64,000 bases of DNA, taken from Arthrobacter sp. ov407 (GTDB taxonomy: Bacteria > Actinomycetota > Actinomycetes > Actinomycetales > Micrococcaceae). Where the stretch lies: NCBI RefSeq assembly GCF_900102895.1, contig NZ_FNGD01000015.1, forward strand, positions 1 through 64,000, read 5' to 3'. A model generated the notes under the pieces. The model saw only the letters and a list, made by a program, of their open reading frames with translations. It searched no databases and was not told the DNA's origin. Positions 9,156 to 17,583 of the stretch are shown piece by piece (the first letter of the stretch is position 1; each line of letters begins with the position of its first letter). The position numbers were made by a program, and so were the translations under genes.

Positions 9156-9583
9156 GCGGCGACCTCCAGGATGGTGATGTCGACAGTGATGTTGCCGCGG
9201 GTGGCGTTGGAGTAGGGGCAGATCTGGTGGGCTTTGGCCACAAGCGCCTCGGCGGTCTGCCGGTCCACGGCGGGGAGGGCGATCTCGAGCTCTGCTGCCA
9301 GGCCGTATCCGGCACCGTCCTCGAGTGCGCCGAAGTGGATCTTGGCAGCGACAGCGGAGTCCGTCAGGTCGGCGCGCTCCTTGCGTCCGACCAGGCGCAG
9401 GGCGGAGTGGAAGCACGCGGCATAGCCGGCGGCAAAGAGCTGTTCGGGGTTGGTTCCCGCGCCGTCGCCGCCGAGTTCCACCGGGCTGGCGAGGGTGACG
9501 CTGAGCTTGCCGTCCTTGGTGATGGCGGTGCCGTCGCGGCCTTCGCCGGAGGCCAGGGCCTCGGCTGTGTAAAGGGTCTTCAT
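9152..9583 (-). CDS. ohr: Organic hydroperoxide resistance protein
   Basis: Thiol peroxidase of the OsmC/Ohr family that reduces organic and fatty acid hydroperoxides in the cytosol. 143 residues; the two redox cysteines are C57 (AACFHSAL) and C122 (HQICPYSNATRGN), and the latter motif is diagnostic for Ohr rather than OsmC. ATG at 9583. The regulator gene ohrR lies upstream on the same strand and the MDR oxidoreductase overlaps its end, so the three form one peroxide response unit. Confidence 0.95.
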   Translation of the reverse strand: MKTLYTAEALASGEGRDGTAITKDGKLSVTLASPVELGGDGAGTNPEQLFAAGYAACFHSALRLVGRKERADLTDSAVAAKIHFGALEDGAGYGLAAELEIALPAVDRQTAEALVAKAHQICPYSNATRGNITVDITILEVAA

Positions 9584-9623
9584 GGGTTTCCGTTCTGTGG
9601 GCGGGAAGAAGGGGTTCAGTTGG

Positions 9624-9668
9624 AACTCGCCGGAAGCCTGCGGAGTCGCCGTAAACTTCCGGCGAGTT
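9624..9668 (-). other. Hairpin between ohrR and ohr
   Basis: AACTCGCCGGAAG (9624-9636) is the exact inverse of CTTCCGGCGAGTT (9656-9668), loop 19 nt. No T-run follows on minus. It could slow read-through from ohrR, mark a processing site or serve as an mRNA stabiliser; the sequence alone does not decide. Confidence 0.55.
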
Positions 9669-9731
9669 GGCACGCCTGCCGCGATTTCGACGTCGGCCTC
9701 GTGGGCCTGGGAAGGGGTGTAAGGGAAGGGC

Positions 9732-10196
9732 TTAGTGCGAGGCGTGGAGCGCGTTGGCCAGCCGGCCCAGGGTTTCGCGGAGCTGGTCCAGTTCAGCGGC
9801 GGTGAGCCCGGCGGCGTCCGCCAGGCGCTGCGGGATGCCGCTGGCCCTGACACTCAGGGCGGCGCCGGCGTCGGTGAGGAAGATCTCCACGCGGCGCTCG
9901 TCCTCGGCGGACCGGCGGCGCTGGACGAGGCCGAGCGCCTCGAGCCGCTTGAGCAGCGGCGACAGCGTGCCGGAGTCGAGTCCCAGCTCCTCCCCCAGTT
10001 CACGGACGCTGCGGGGCTCCGCTTCCCAGAGCACCAGCATGGCGAGGTACTGCGGGTAGGTCAGGCCGAGCTCCTCCAGCATGGGCCGGTAGACGGCCGT
10101 GGCGGCGCGCGAGGCCGAGTACATCGCGAAGCACACCTGCCGGTTCAGGCGGAGCGCTTCGGGACTGGCGGGTCGGGCCTCTTCTGGCGTGGTCAT
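9732..10196 (-). CDS. ohrR: MarR-family organic peroxide sensor repressor
   Basis: Peroxide-responsive repressor of ohr. ATG at 10196 gives 154 residues with a winged helix-turn-helix (TYPQYLAMLVLW, DSGTLSPLLKRLEALGLVQRRR). Cys22 in the stretch NRQVCFAMYSASRA sits where OhrR proteins carry the reactive cysteine that is oxidised by organic hydroperoxides. A frame extension to 10229 is possible but not needed. A palindrome ACAATT-C-AATTGT lies 30-46 bp upstream, matching the A/T-rich operators known for OhrR, so autoregulation is likely. Confidence 0.93.
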   Translation of the reverse strand: MTTPEEARPASPEALRLNRQVCFAMYSASRAATAVYRPMLEELGLTYPQYLAMLVLWEAEPRSVRELGEELGLDSGTLSPLLKRLEALGLVQRRRSAEDERRVEIFLTDAGAALSVRASGIPQRLADAAGLTAAELDQLRETLGRLANALHASH

Positions 10197-10225
10197 GCCT
10201 CCACGGTACCGCACATTTGGGTTGT

Positions 10226-10255
10226 GCACAATTCAATTGTGCGCAACTCAATTGT
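10226..10255. promoter_or_regulatory. OhrR-type operator, palindrome plus overlapping second site
   Basis: GCACAATTCAATTGTGC (10226-10242) is a perfect palindrome around a central C. A second imperfect copy GCAACTCAATTGTCC follows at 10243-10257, sharing the same centre sequence CTCAATTGT. OhrR operators in other bacteria have the form TACAATT-AATTGTA. It lies just before ohrR on minus. The nearest plus-strand gene start is far away, so it probably serves ohrR and ohr only. Confidence 0.75.
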
Positions 10256-10448
10256 CCGTGCTGCAACCATGGCTCTGACCTGCAATGGGCCCACGCCGCA
10301 GGCACCCGCCGGATTTCCCCATGTTCGCCGGGTGCCGACGGCGTGTCGGCTCGCACCGCCGGTGCGTCCCGGCGTCGTGCCGGCAAAGGTGGGGAAACCC
10401 CGCGGGGCGACGGGCCGCGAAGGCCAGAGTCGCGGGTAGCTGCGGGAG

Positions 10449-11648
10449 CTACAGGTCTCGGATGGTGCGCAGGGCCGCCGCCGTGAGCACCTGGATGCCG
10501 AGGCCCAGCGCCCGCTCGTCAACGATGTAGTCGCCGCGATGAAGGTCGTACTCTTCCCCGCCGGGAGTCATGGTGCCGAGGCGCATCATGGCGCCGGGAG
10601 TGTCGGCCAGGAACCACGCGAAGTCTTCCCCGCCCATGGACTGCGGGGTCAGGACCACGGCGCCCTCGCCGATTTCGGCGCGGGCCGCGGCCTCAATCAG
10701 CGCGGTCTCGTGTTCAGAGTTGACCACCGGCGGGACGCCGCGGGTGTGTTCCAGATGGACGTCGACGCCGTAAGGCTCGGCGACTTGCCGGATGATGTCA
10801 TCGAGCAGCTCACCGGCGTCGTGCCAGGCCTCGCGGTCCAGGCACCGCATGGTGCCGGCCAGGTAGCCGCTGCCGGGGATGGCGTTCGGGGCCGAGCCCG
10901 CGGAGATCTGGCCCCAGACCACCGACACGCCGCTGCGGACATCGACCCGGCGCGAGAGCACGGCGGGAACATTGACCGCGATCTGCGCCAGGGCGAAGAC
11001 CAGTTCCTCGGTCAGGTGGGGGCGGGAGGTGTGGCCGCCACGGCCGGAGAGCTCAATCTTGATGGTGTCCGAGGCGGAGGTGATGGCCCCGATCCGGGTG
11101 CCGATCTTGCCGATCTCGATCCGGGGATCGCAGTGCAGCGCCAGGATCCGCGGCACGCCTTCCAGGACGCCCTGCTCGATGCAGGAGGTGGCGCCGCCGG
11201 GCATGGTTTCCTCGGCCGGCTGGAAGATGATCCGCACCGTCCCCCGCAGCGGGGACTGTTCATGCATCCGCTGCAGGACCAGCGCGATGCCGAGCATGGT
11301 GGTGGTGTGGACATCGTGGCCGCAGGCGTGGGTCACGCCGTGGTTCTTCGAGGCGAACTCAAGGCCCGTTTCCTCGATGATCGGCAGGGCGTCGATGTCC
11401 CCGCGCAGGGCGGTGGCGATGGGTCCGTGCCCGACGTCGACCGTCAGGCCCGTGCTCTCGAGGCGGCGGGGTTTGAGCCCGGCTTCCTCGAGCCGTTTCG
11501 CCAGCTTGTCGGTGGTGCGGAACTCCTTGAACGAAAGTTCCGGGTGCGCATGGAGGTCGCGGCGGAAAGCGATCAGCTCCGGCAGGAGGGGCTCCAGCCA
11601 CGGCCCCACGAGAGTCGTGGGCTCAGCTTCAGTCGAGTAATTGCGCAC
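10449..11648 (-). CDS. M20-family amidohydrolase (N-acyl amino acid or hippurate hydrolase type)
   Basis: Metal-dependent hydrolase that cleaves N-acyl amide bonds of amino acids or related compounds. 399 residues, the normal size of the M20D group. The metal site and catalytic acid are seen in ALRGDIDALPI, HACGHDVHTTTM and QPAEETMPGG; the lid domain begins at ELSGRGGHTSRPH; the last ligand region is GGEDFAWFL. GTG at 11648 is the only good start. It is single-standing: 97 bp separate it from the upstream guanylyltransferase. The exact substrate cannot be told. Confidence 0.9.
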   Translation of the reverse strand: MRNYSTEAEPTTLVGPWLEPLLPELIAFRRDLHAHPELSFKEFRTTDKLAKRLEEAGLKPRRLESTGLTVDVGHGPIATALRGDIDALPIIEETGLEFASKNHGVTHACGHDVHTTTMLGIALVLQRMHEQSPLRGTVRIIFQPAEETMPGGATSCIEQGVLEGVPRILALHCDPRIEIGKIGTRIGAITSASDTIKIELSGRGGHTSRPHLTEELVFALAQIAVNVPAVLSRRVDVRSGVSVVWGQISAGSAPNAIPGSGYLAGTMRCLDREAWHDAGELLDDIIRQVAEPYGVDVHLEHTRGVPPVVNSEHETALIEAAARAEIGEGAVVLTPQSMGGEDFAWFLADTPGAMMRLGTMTPGGEEYDLHRGDYIVDERALGLGIQVLTAAALRTIRDL

Positions 11649-11745
11649 GGAATAACTCTAGCGAGCGGACAATAAATAGCGGCATCGGGTACTCCGCGTT
11701 ACGGATTGCTGGATATTGAACAACCCCTGGTCCGCTCCAATCCGC

Positions 11746-12879
11746 CTACAGGACGTCGGTGTCGCCCTTGGCCTTGATGGCATCCACGGCCTGCTTGACC
11801 CGCTGCGAGTGTTCCTTGGTGGTGACCAGCAGGGCGTCCGGAGTGTCAACGATCACCACGTCCTTGATGCCGATCAAAGCGATCACGCGCTTGGTATCGG
11901 AGACCACCACGCCGCTGGCGTTCTCGGTGAAAACGCGTGCGCCCTCGCCCAGTACCGTGACCTCGTCGACTTCCTTGGCGCTGTTGAGCCGGCCCACGGA
12001 GGCGAAGTCCCCGACGTCGTCCCAGAGGAACGTTCCGGGCACAACGGCGACGTCGCCGGCTGCGGCGGCGGGTTCGGCAACGGCGTAGTCAATGGCGATC
12101 TTGGGCAGTGTGGGCCACACCCGGGCCGTGACGGCGTCGCGCTCCGGGGTATCCCAGGCCTTGGCGATTTCCTGGAGTCCGGCGAAGAGCTCGGGCTGGT
12201 TGGCCTCGAGGTGCTTGAGCATCAGCGAGACCGGAGCCACGAACATGCCCGCGTTCCAGACATATTCCCCGCTGTCGACGTACTGCTGGGCCACTTCCTC
12301 GCTGGGCTTCTCTACAAACTCCACCACGGACTGCGCGCTGGGCGCGTCGGGGATGTTGAGGTTCGCACCGGAGCGGATGTAGCCGAATCCGGTGGAGGGA
12401 TGGGTCGGCTTGATGCCGATGGTGACGATCTTCCCCGCGGCCGCGGTGTAGACGGCCTCACGGACTGCGTCCTGGAAGAGGTCGTCCGGGCTGATGACCT
12501 GGTCCGCGGCGAACGAGCCCATGATGGTGTCCGGGTCCCGCTCATGCAGGATGGCCGCGGCGAGGCCGATCGCCGCACCGGAATCTTTGGGTTCGCTTTC
12601 CAGGACAAGGTTGGAGTCCAGGACCTCAGGCAGCTGGCGGCAGACGGCTGCCTTGTGGGCGGCGCCGGTCACCACCAGCACGTGCCTGCCGGCGACAGGC
12701 TGGAGGCGGTCATAGGTCGCGCGCAGCAGGGTGCTGCCCGAACCGGTGAGGTCGTGAAGGAATTTCGGGGCTGCTGCCCGTGACAGAGGCCAGAGACGGG
12801 TCCCCACCCCGCCCGCCGGAATTACCGCAATAAAACGGTCCAGCGGTGAATCCTGGCTTGTCACTTTGTCTGTAGTCAT
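11746..12879 (-). CDS. manC: Mannose-1-phosphate guanylyltransferase
   Basis: Makes GDP-mannose from GTP and mannose-1-phosphate for cell-wall glycans and glycolipids. 377 residues with only the nucleotidyltransferase part (no C-terminal phosphomannose isomerase domain). The signature PAGGVGTRLWPLSRAAAPKF is near residue 20, FVEKP follows, and the DDVGDFASVGRL region closes the catalytic domain. ATG at 12879 is chosen; a GTG codon directly before it could also be used. It points away from the sdh operon with 267 bp between them. Confidence 0.9.
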   Translation of the reverse strand: MTTDKVTSQDSPLDRFIAVIPAGGVGTRLWPLSRAAAPKFLHDLTGSGSTLLRATYDRLQPVAGRHVLVVTGAAHKAAVCRQLPEVLDSNLVLESEPKDSGAAIGLAAAILHERDPDTIMGSFAADQVISPDDLFQDAVREAVYTAAAGKIVTIGIKPTHPSTGFGYIRSGANLNIPDAPSAQSVVEFVEKPSEEVAQQYVDSGEYVWNAGMFVAPVSLMLKHLEANQPELFAGLQEIAKAWDTPERDAVTARVWPTLPKIAIDYAVAEPAAAAGDVAVVPGTFLWDDVGDFASVGRLNSAKEVDEVTVLGEGARVFTENASGVVVSDTKRVIALIGIKDVVIVDTPDALLVTTKEHSQRVKQAVDAIKAKGDTDVL

Positions 12880-13027
12880 CACCGCTACTTTAGCCGACGG
12901 CGGCCGAATCGGCCCCGATTGGGCCGGGATCGAGGGCTTCCGGCCCCCTTAACAACGGCCAAATGTGGCGTTCGTCTCAAAATCAACGCAAAACCGCGCC
13001 GGGGCCTGTCAACAAGGGGTTCCTAAA

Positions 13028-13056
13028 TTGAATAAGCTGTGAGCGAAGCCTAGATT
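13028..13056 (+). promoter_or_regulatory. Predicted promoter of sdhCDAB
   Basis: TTGAAT (13028-13033) and TAGATT (13051-13056) are spaced by exactly 17 bp, about 90 bp before sdhC. The -10 lies inside a hairpin AAGCCTA-GATT-TAGGCTT (13046-13063) that is enclosed by AAGCT/AGCTT (13034-13069). That dyad could be an operator or an RNA structure at the 5' end. Confidence 0.6.
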
Positions 13057-13146
13057 TAGGCTTGAGCTTACGAGTGCTCTCGCAGCAGGCGTTCCCCCCG
13101 CGTGGATCCCATGCCAGCGCCGCTGTGTTGCAGGGAGGTTTATTCA

Positions 13147-13527
13147 GTGCCGACAAAACCAGCTGGCACCTTGTACCGCGGCCGTGAAGGCATGTGGTCT
13201 TGGGTTGGACACCGCATTACCGGTGTAGTGATTTTCTTCTTCTTGTTGGTCCACGTGCTGGACACCTCATTGGTGCGTGTGTCCCCCGAGGCCTACACCG
13301 CAGTGATTGGTACCTACAAGAACCCCCTCATGGCCCTGGGTGAAACGGGCCTTGTCGCGGCGATCGTGTTCCACGCCTTCAACGGCCTGCGGATCATCGC
13401 CGTCGACTTCTGGAAGAAGGGTGCCAAGTACCAGCGTCAGATGCTCTGGACGGTTCTGGGCCTCTGGGTCGTCGTCATGGTCGGCTTCTCCATCCGCCAC
13501 CTGTCCCTCGCCTTTGGAGGTCACTAA
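13147..13527 (+). CDS. sdhC: Succinate dehydrogenase cytochrome b556 subunit
   Basis: Membrane anchor subunit that binds heme b and quinone in complex II. GTG at 13147 is chosen because GGGAGG lies 8 nt upstream; the open frame further upstream lacks a site. 126 residues start VPTKPAGTLYRGREGMWSWV and carry three hydrophobic segments. His in GHRITGV and in VLDT-type H positions (LLVHVLD, VFHAFNGLR) are the likely heme ligands. The gene is followed by sdhD after 3 nt. Order C-D-A-B is that of actinobacterial Sdh2-type complexes. Confidence 0.93.
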   Translation: MPTKPAGTLYRGREGMWSWVGHRITGVVIFFFLLVHVLDTSLVRVSPEAYTAVIGTYKNPLMALGETGLVAAIVFHAFNGLRIIAVDFWKKGAKYQRQMLWTVLGLWVVVMVGFSIRHLSLAFGGH

Positions 13528-13530
13528 GCC

Positions 13531-13995
13531 ATGACTGCAACGATTCAGAGTCCACGTAGTGGAAAGATCCAGCCCAAGTACCGCCGCAACGGCGGTTCCA
13601 AGGGCAACTTCGAGATGCTCGCCTGGCTCTTCATGCGCCTCTCCGGCGTCGTGCTGGTGGTGCTGATCTTCGGCCACCTGACCGTCAACCTGCTGGTCGG
13701 CGAGGGCATCCACGCGATCAACTTCGGCTTTGTGGCCGGCAAGTGGGCCGACCCGTTCTGGCAGTTCTGGGACCTGGCCATGCTGTGGCTCGCCATGCTG
13801 CACGGCACCAACGGCGTCCGCACGATCATCAATGACTACGCCGAGAAAAACGCCACGCGTCTCTGGCTGAAGATTGTGCTCTACGCGGCCACCACGGTCA
13901 TCATCGTCCTGGGCACCCTGGTCATCTTCACGTTCAATCCCTGCCCCGTGGCCAACGGCGTCCAGCTTCCCGGCGGCTTCTGCCCCGCGCCTTAG
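13531..13995 (+). CDS. sdhD: Succinate dehydrogenase hydrophobic membrane anchor
   Basis: Second membrane subunit of complex II, 154 residues. A basic 30-residue N-terminus is followed by three hydrophobic segments. The GHLTVNLLV and LHGTNGVRTIIND stretches hold the His residues expected near heme and quinone. ATG at 13531 starts 3 nt after the sdhC stop. A 118-bp gap with a small hairpin (14018-14036) separates it from sdhA. Confidence 0.93.
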   Translation: MTATIQSPRSGKIQPKYRRNGGSKGNFEMLAWLFMRLSGVVLVVLIFGHLTVNLLVGEGIHAINFGFVAGKWADPFWQFWDLAMLWLAMLHGTNGVRTIINDYAEKNATRLWLKIVLYAATTVIIVLGTLVIFTFNPCPVANGVQLPGGFCPAP

Positions 13996-14113
13996 GGGCG
14001 ACACGGCAACTGATCTTCGCCTGCCGAGCGCAGGCGCAGATTGCACGAGACTTCACCGGGCAGGCACGGCCGCCGGTGGGTTATAGCGAATTTTGAGAGA
14101 AAGAGCGTCTGGT

Positions 14114-15913
14114 ATGCAGGTCCATAAGTACGACGTCGTGATCGTCGGTGCCGGTGGCGCCGGGATGCGCGCGGCGATCGAATCAGGTCAGCGCGCCCGA
14201 ACAGCAGTATTGACCAAGCTCTACCCCACCCGGTCCCACACCGGCGCGGCGCAGGGCGGCATGTGTGCAGCCCTGGCCAACGTCGAGGAAGACAACTGGG
14301 AGTGGCACACCTTCGACACCATCAAGGGCGGCGACTACCTGGTTGACCAGGACGCTGCCGAGGTCATGGCCAAGGAAGCGATCGACGCCGTCCTGGACCT
14401 GGAAAAGATGGGCCTGCCGTTCAACCGCACGCCCGAGGGCCGCATTGACCAGCGCCGTTTCGGTGGCCACACCCGCGACCACGGCAAGGCACCGGTCCGC
14501 CGCGCCTGCTACGCCGCCGACCGCACCGGCCACATGATCCTGCAGACCCTGTACCAGAACTGCGTCAAGCACAACGTCGAGTTCTACAACGAGTACTACG
14601 TCCTGGACCTGCTGACCGTCGAAGAGGACGCTGTCCGCGAGGACGGCACGCCGTACAAGCAGAAGCGCGTCGCCGGCGTCGTGTCCTATGACCTCGCCTC
14701 CGGCGAGCTGCACGTGTTCCAGGCCAAGTCCGTGGTGTTCGCCTCCGGTGGCGCCGGCAAGGTCTTCAAGACCACCTCCAACGCCCACACCCTGACCGGT
14801 GACGGCATGGGCATCGCGTTCCGCCGGGGCATCCCGCTGGAGGACATGGAGTTCTTCCAGTTCCACCCGACAGGCCTGGCCGGCCTGGGCATCCTGCTCT
14901 CCGAGGCCGCCCGCGGCGAAGGCGCCATTTTGCGCAACTCCGAGGGTGAACGCTTCATGGAGCGCTACGCGCCCACCATCAAGGACCTCGCCCCGCGTGA
15001 CATTGTGGCCCGCTCCATGGCCAACGAAGTCCGTGAAGGACGCGGCTGCGGCCCGAACAAGGACTACGTCCTCCTGGACCTGACGCACCTTGAGCCCGCG
15101 CACATCGATGCCAAGCTGCCGGACATCACCGAGTTCGCCCGCACCTACCTGGGTGTGGAGCCGTACACGGAGCCGGTTCCGGTGTTCCCGACGGCGCACT
15201 ACGCCATGGGCGGCATCCCCACGAACATCACCGCCGAGGTCCTCCAGGACAACGACACGGTGGTCCCGGGCCTCTACGCCGCCGGCGAGGTCGCCTGCGT
15301 CTCCGTCCACGGCTCCAACCGCCTGGGCACCAACTCGCTGCTGGACATCAACGTGTTCGGCAAGCGCGCCGGCATCGCCGCAGCCGAATACGCCAAGACC
15401 GCAGACTTCGTGGAGCTCCCCGTTGACCCTGAGGCCTACACGCTGAACCTGCTGGACCACGTCCGCACTTCTGACGGCACCGAGAAGGTCGCTGCGATCC
15501 GCAAGGAACTGCAGGACACCATGGACGCCAACATGCAGGTGTTCCGCACCGCCGACACGCTGAACCAGGTCCTGAAGGACATCGCGTCCTTCGAGGAGCG
15601 GTACCAGCGCATCAGCGTCCAGGACAAGGGCAAGCGCTTCAACCTGGACCTGCTCGAGGCCGTGGAACTGGGCTTCCTGCTGGAACTCGCCAAGGTCATG
15701 ACCGTGGCGGCCCTGCACCGCGAGGAATCCCGCGGCGGCCACTTCCGCGAGGACTTCCCCGAGCGCGACGACGAAAAATTCATGAAGCACTCCATGGCGT
15801 ACAAGGATGAGCACGCCCCGGCGGATGGTTCCGCCGAGTCGATTGCCGGCATCCGGCTTGCCACCAAACCGGTGGTCTTTACGCGCTACGAGCCGATGGT
15901 GAGGAAGTACTAA
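14114..15913 (+). CDS. sdhA: Succinate dehydrogenase flavoprotein subunit
   Basis: Catalytic subunit that oxidises succinate to fumarate with covalently bound FAD. 599 residues. The dinucleotide motif VIVGAGGAGMRAA is at the N-terminus and RSHTGAAQGG contains the His that bonds FAD. Substrate and proton-transfer residues lie in FHPTGLAG, GERFMERYAP, PRDIVARSM and PTAHYAMGGIPT. ATG at 14114 is preferred to the TTG-type start 21 nt earlier because family members begin right before the FAD motif and a GAGAGAAAGAG stretch precedes it. sdhB follows after one base. Confidence 0.96.
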   Translation: MQVHKYDVVIVGAGGAGMRAAIESGQRARTAVLTKLYPTRSHTGAAQGGMCAALANVEEDNWEWHTFDTIKGGDYLVDQDAAEVMAKEAIDAVLDLEKMGLPFNRTPEGRIDQRRFGGHTRDHGKAPVRRACYAADRTGHMILQTLYQNCVKHNVEFYNEYYVLDLLTVEEDAVREDGTPYKQKRVAGVVSYDLASGELHVFQAKSVVFASGGAGKVFKTTSNAHTLTGDGMGIAFRRGIPLEDMEFFQFHPTGLAGLGILLSEAARGEGAILRNSEGERFMERYAPTIKDLAPRDIVARSMANEVREGRGCGPNKDYVLLDLTHLEPAHIDAKLPDITEFARTYLGVEPYTEPVPVFPTAHYAMGGIPTNITAEVLQDNDTVVPGLYAAGEVACVSVHGSNRLGTNSLLDINVFGKRAGIAAAEYAKTADFVELPVDPEAYTLNLLDHVRTSDGTEKVAAIRKELQDTMDANMQVFRTADTLNQVLKDIASFEERYQRISVQDKGKRFNLDLLEAVELGFLLELAKVMTVAALHREESRGGHFREDFPERDDEKFMKHSMAYKDEHAPADGSAESIAGIRLATKPVVFTRYEPMVRKY

Positions 15914-15914
15914 G

Positions 15915-16697
15915 ATGAGCGCTGAACTCGCTGAGCCAGCATCCAAGATCGAACTGCCCGCCGGCGTCGGCGGCGGCGGGGAGATCCCGTCCTTCGACGT
16001 CACGCTGCGCGTGCGCCGCTACAACCCCGAGGTCTCCGAGGACGCCACGTGGGATGACTTCAAGGTCACCATGTACGGCACCGACCGTGTCCTGGACGCC
16101 CTGCACAAGATCAAGTGGGAGATGGACGGCAGCGTCTCCTTCCGCCGCTCCTGCGCCCACGGCGTCTGCGGCTCCGATGCCATGCGCATCAACGGCCGCA
16201 ACCGTCTCGCCTGCAAGACCCTGCTGAAGGACCTGGACACGTCCAAGCCCATCACGGTCGAGCCGATCAAGGGCCTGCCGGTGGAGAAGGACCTGATCGT
16301 GGACATGGAGCCGTTCTTCCAGTCCTTCCGCGAAGTCATGCCCTTCCTGATCAACCGCGGCCACGAGCCCACCAAGGAACGCCTGCAGTCCGCCGAGGAC
16401 CGCGAGCGGTTCGACGACACCACCAAGTGCATCCTGTGCGCCGCGTGCACCTCGTCTTGCCCGGTGTTCTGGACCGACGGCCAGTACTTCGGCCCGGCCG
16501 CGATCGTCAACGCGCACCGCTTCATCTTCGATTCCCGCGATGACGCCGGCGACATGCGCCTGGAGATCCTCAACGACAAGGAAGGCGTGTGGCGCTGCCG
16601 CACCACCTTCAACTGCACCGAAGCATGCCCCCGCGGCATTCAAGTCACGCAGGCAATCGCCGAGGTCAAGCAGGCCATCCTCTCCCGCAAGATCTAA
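15915..16697 (+). CDS. sdhB: Succinate dehydrogenase iron-sulfur subunit
   Basis: Electron-transfer subunit, 260 residues, with three Fe-S clusters. The 2Fe-2S ligands are seen in RRSCAHGVCGSDAM with a further Cys in LACKT; the 4Fe-4S and 3Fe-4S ligands in CILCAACTSSCPVFW and FNCTEACPRGI. ATG at 15915 overlaps nothing but is 1 nt after the sdhA stop. The gene ends the operon and is followed by a strong terminator at 16750-16791. Confidence 0.96.
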   Translation: MSAELAEPASKIELPAGVGGGGEIPSFDVTLRVRRYNPEVSEDATWDDFKVTMYGTDRVLDALHKIKWEMDGSVSFRRSCAHGVCGSDAMRINGRNRLACKTLLKDLDTSKPITVEPIKGLPVEKDLIVDMEPFFQSFREVMPFLINRGHEPTKERLQSAEDRERFDDTTKCILCAACTSSCPVFWTDGQYFGPAAIVNAHRFIFDSRDDAGDMRLEILNDKEGVWRCRTTFNCTEACPRGIQVTQAIAEVKQAILSRKI

Positions 16698-16749
16698 CGA
16701 CCGGTTCCACCGGCCGCATTAGCTCCCTTTTTCATCATCAGGAGCTGCC

Positions 16750-16791
16750 GACGACGGCGCCTCTCACCTCACGGGTGGGGGCGCCGTCGTC
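16750..16791 (+). terminator. Terminator of the sdh operon
   Basis: GACGACGGCGCC (16750-16761) pairs with GGCGCCGTCGTC (16780-16791), extended by a CTCACC/GGGTG inner part. Only GTT follows, so a T-run is weak. Nearly the same stem recurs at 50640-50684, which suggests a dispersed terminator repeat family. Confidence 0.75.
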
Positions 16792-16818
16792 GTTCCCCCT
16801 CAAACGAAAGGGGACACC

Positions 16819-17583
16819 GTGTCCCGCTCCGAAAAAGTATCGTTCCAAGGCTCCACCGGCGAACTGCTCTCCGGCATCGTCGACCTCCCCGAGGGTCCCG
16901 TAAAGGGCTGGGGGGTGTTCTCCCATGGCTTCACGCTGGGGAAGGACAGCCCTTCGGCGTCGCGCATGTGCAAGGCCCTGGCGGACAACGGGGTGGGCAT
17001 GCTCCGCTTCGATAACCTGGGCCTGGGCGAGTCCGCCGGAATGTGGTCCGAGGGGTCCTTCAGCCACAAGGTGGCCGACACCGTGAAGGCCGCCGAATTC
17101 ATGCGTGAGTCCGGCCGGCCGGTCTCGCTGCTCGTGGGCCACTCCTTCGGTGGGGCCGCCGTCCTGGCGGCCGCGCGGGAGATCCCGGAGCTCGACGCCG
17201 TGGCCACGGTGGGGGCACCCTTCTCCCCCAAGCATGTGGCCCACGTGTTCGATGCGGCCCTTGACCGGATCCTCAGCGAGGGGAGCGCGGAGGTGGATCT
17301 CGGCGGCAAACGGGTGGAAATCCGGCGGCACTTCGTCGAGGACCTCGAACACGCGGACCTCACGGACTGCATTAAGGGCCTGCACAAGCCGCTCATGGTG
17401 CTGCACTCCCCCACCGACAACACGGTGGGGATCGAAAACGCCAGCACCATCTTCCAGACCGCACGCCACCCCCGCAGCTTCGTCTCGTTGGAGGGCAGCG
17501 ACCACCTCCTGACGGGCAAGGGCCAGGCGGCCCGTGCCGCGAAGATTATTTCGGCGTGGGCCGACCAGTACCTCGACGCCTGA
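16819..17583 (+). CDS. Alpha/beta hydrolase
   Basis: Serine hydrolase fold, 254 residues, resembling the hydrolase domain that in other bacteria is fused to or paired with OsmC proteins. Seen: oxyanion region FSHGFTLGKDS, nucleophile elbow VGHSFGGAAV, acid region HSPTDNTVGIENA, and a C-terminal GSDHLL with the catalytic His. GTG at 16819 with AAAGGGGA upstream. Natural substrate unknown; an esterase or acylpeptidase-like role is possible. Its last 38 bp overlap the convergent YihY-like gene. Confidence 0.88.
   Translation: MSRSEKVSFQGSTGELLSGIVDLPEGPVKGWGVFSHGFTLGKDSPSASRMCKALADNGVGMLRFDNLGLGESAGMWSEGSFSHKVADTVKAAEFMRESGRPVSLLVGHSFGGAAVLAAAREIPELDAVATVGAPFSPKHVAHVFDAALDRILSEGSAEVDLGGKRVEIRRHFVEDLEHADLTDCIKGLHKPLMVLHSPTDNTVGIENASTIFQTARHPRSFVSLEGSDHLLTGKGQAARAAKIISAWADQYLDA

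Noticed and set aside
14183-16003. 600-codon open frame on minus opposite sdhA
   Set aside because: It mirrors sdhA codon for codon (third-position GC leaves no stops). The product is Val/Leu/Gly/Arg-rich with no recognisable fold.
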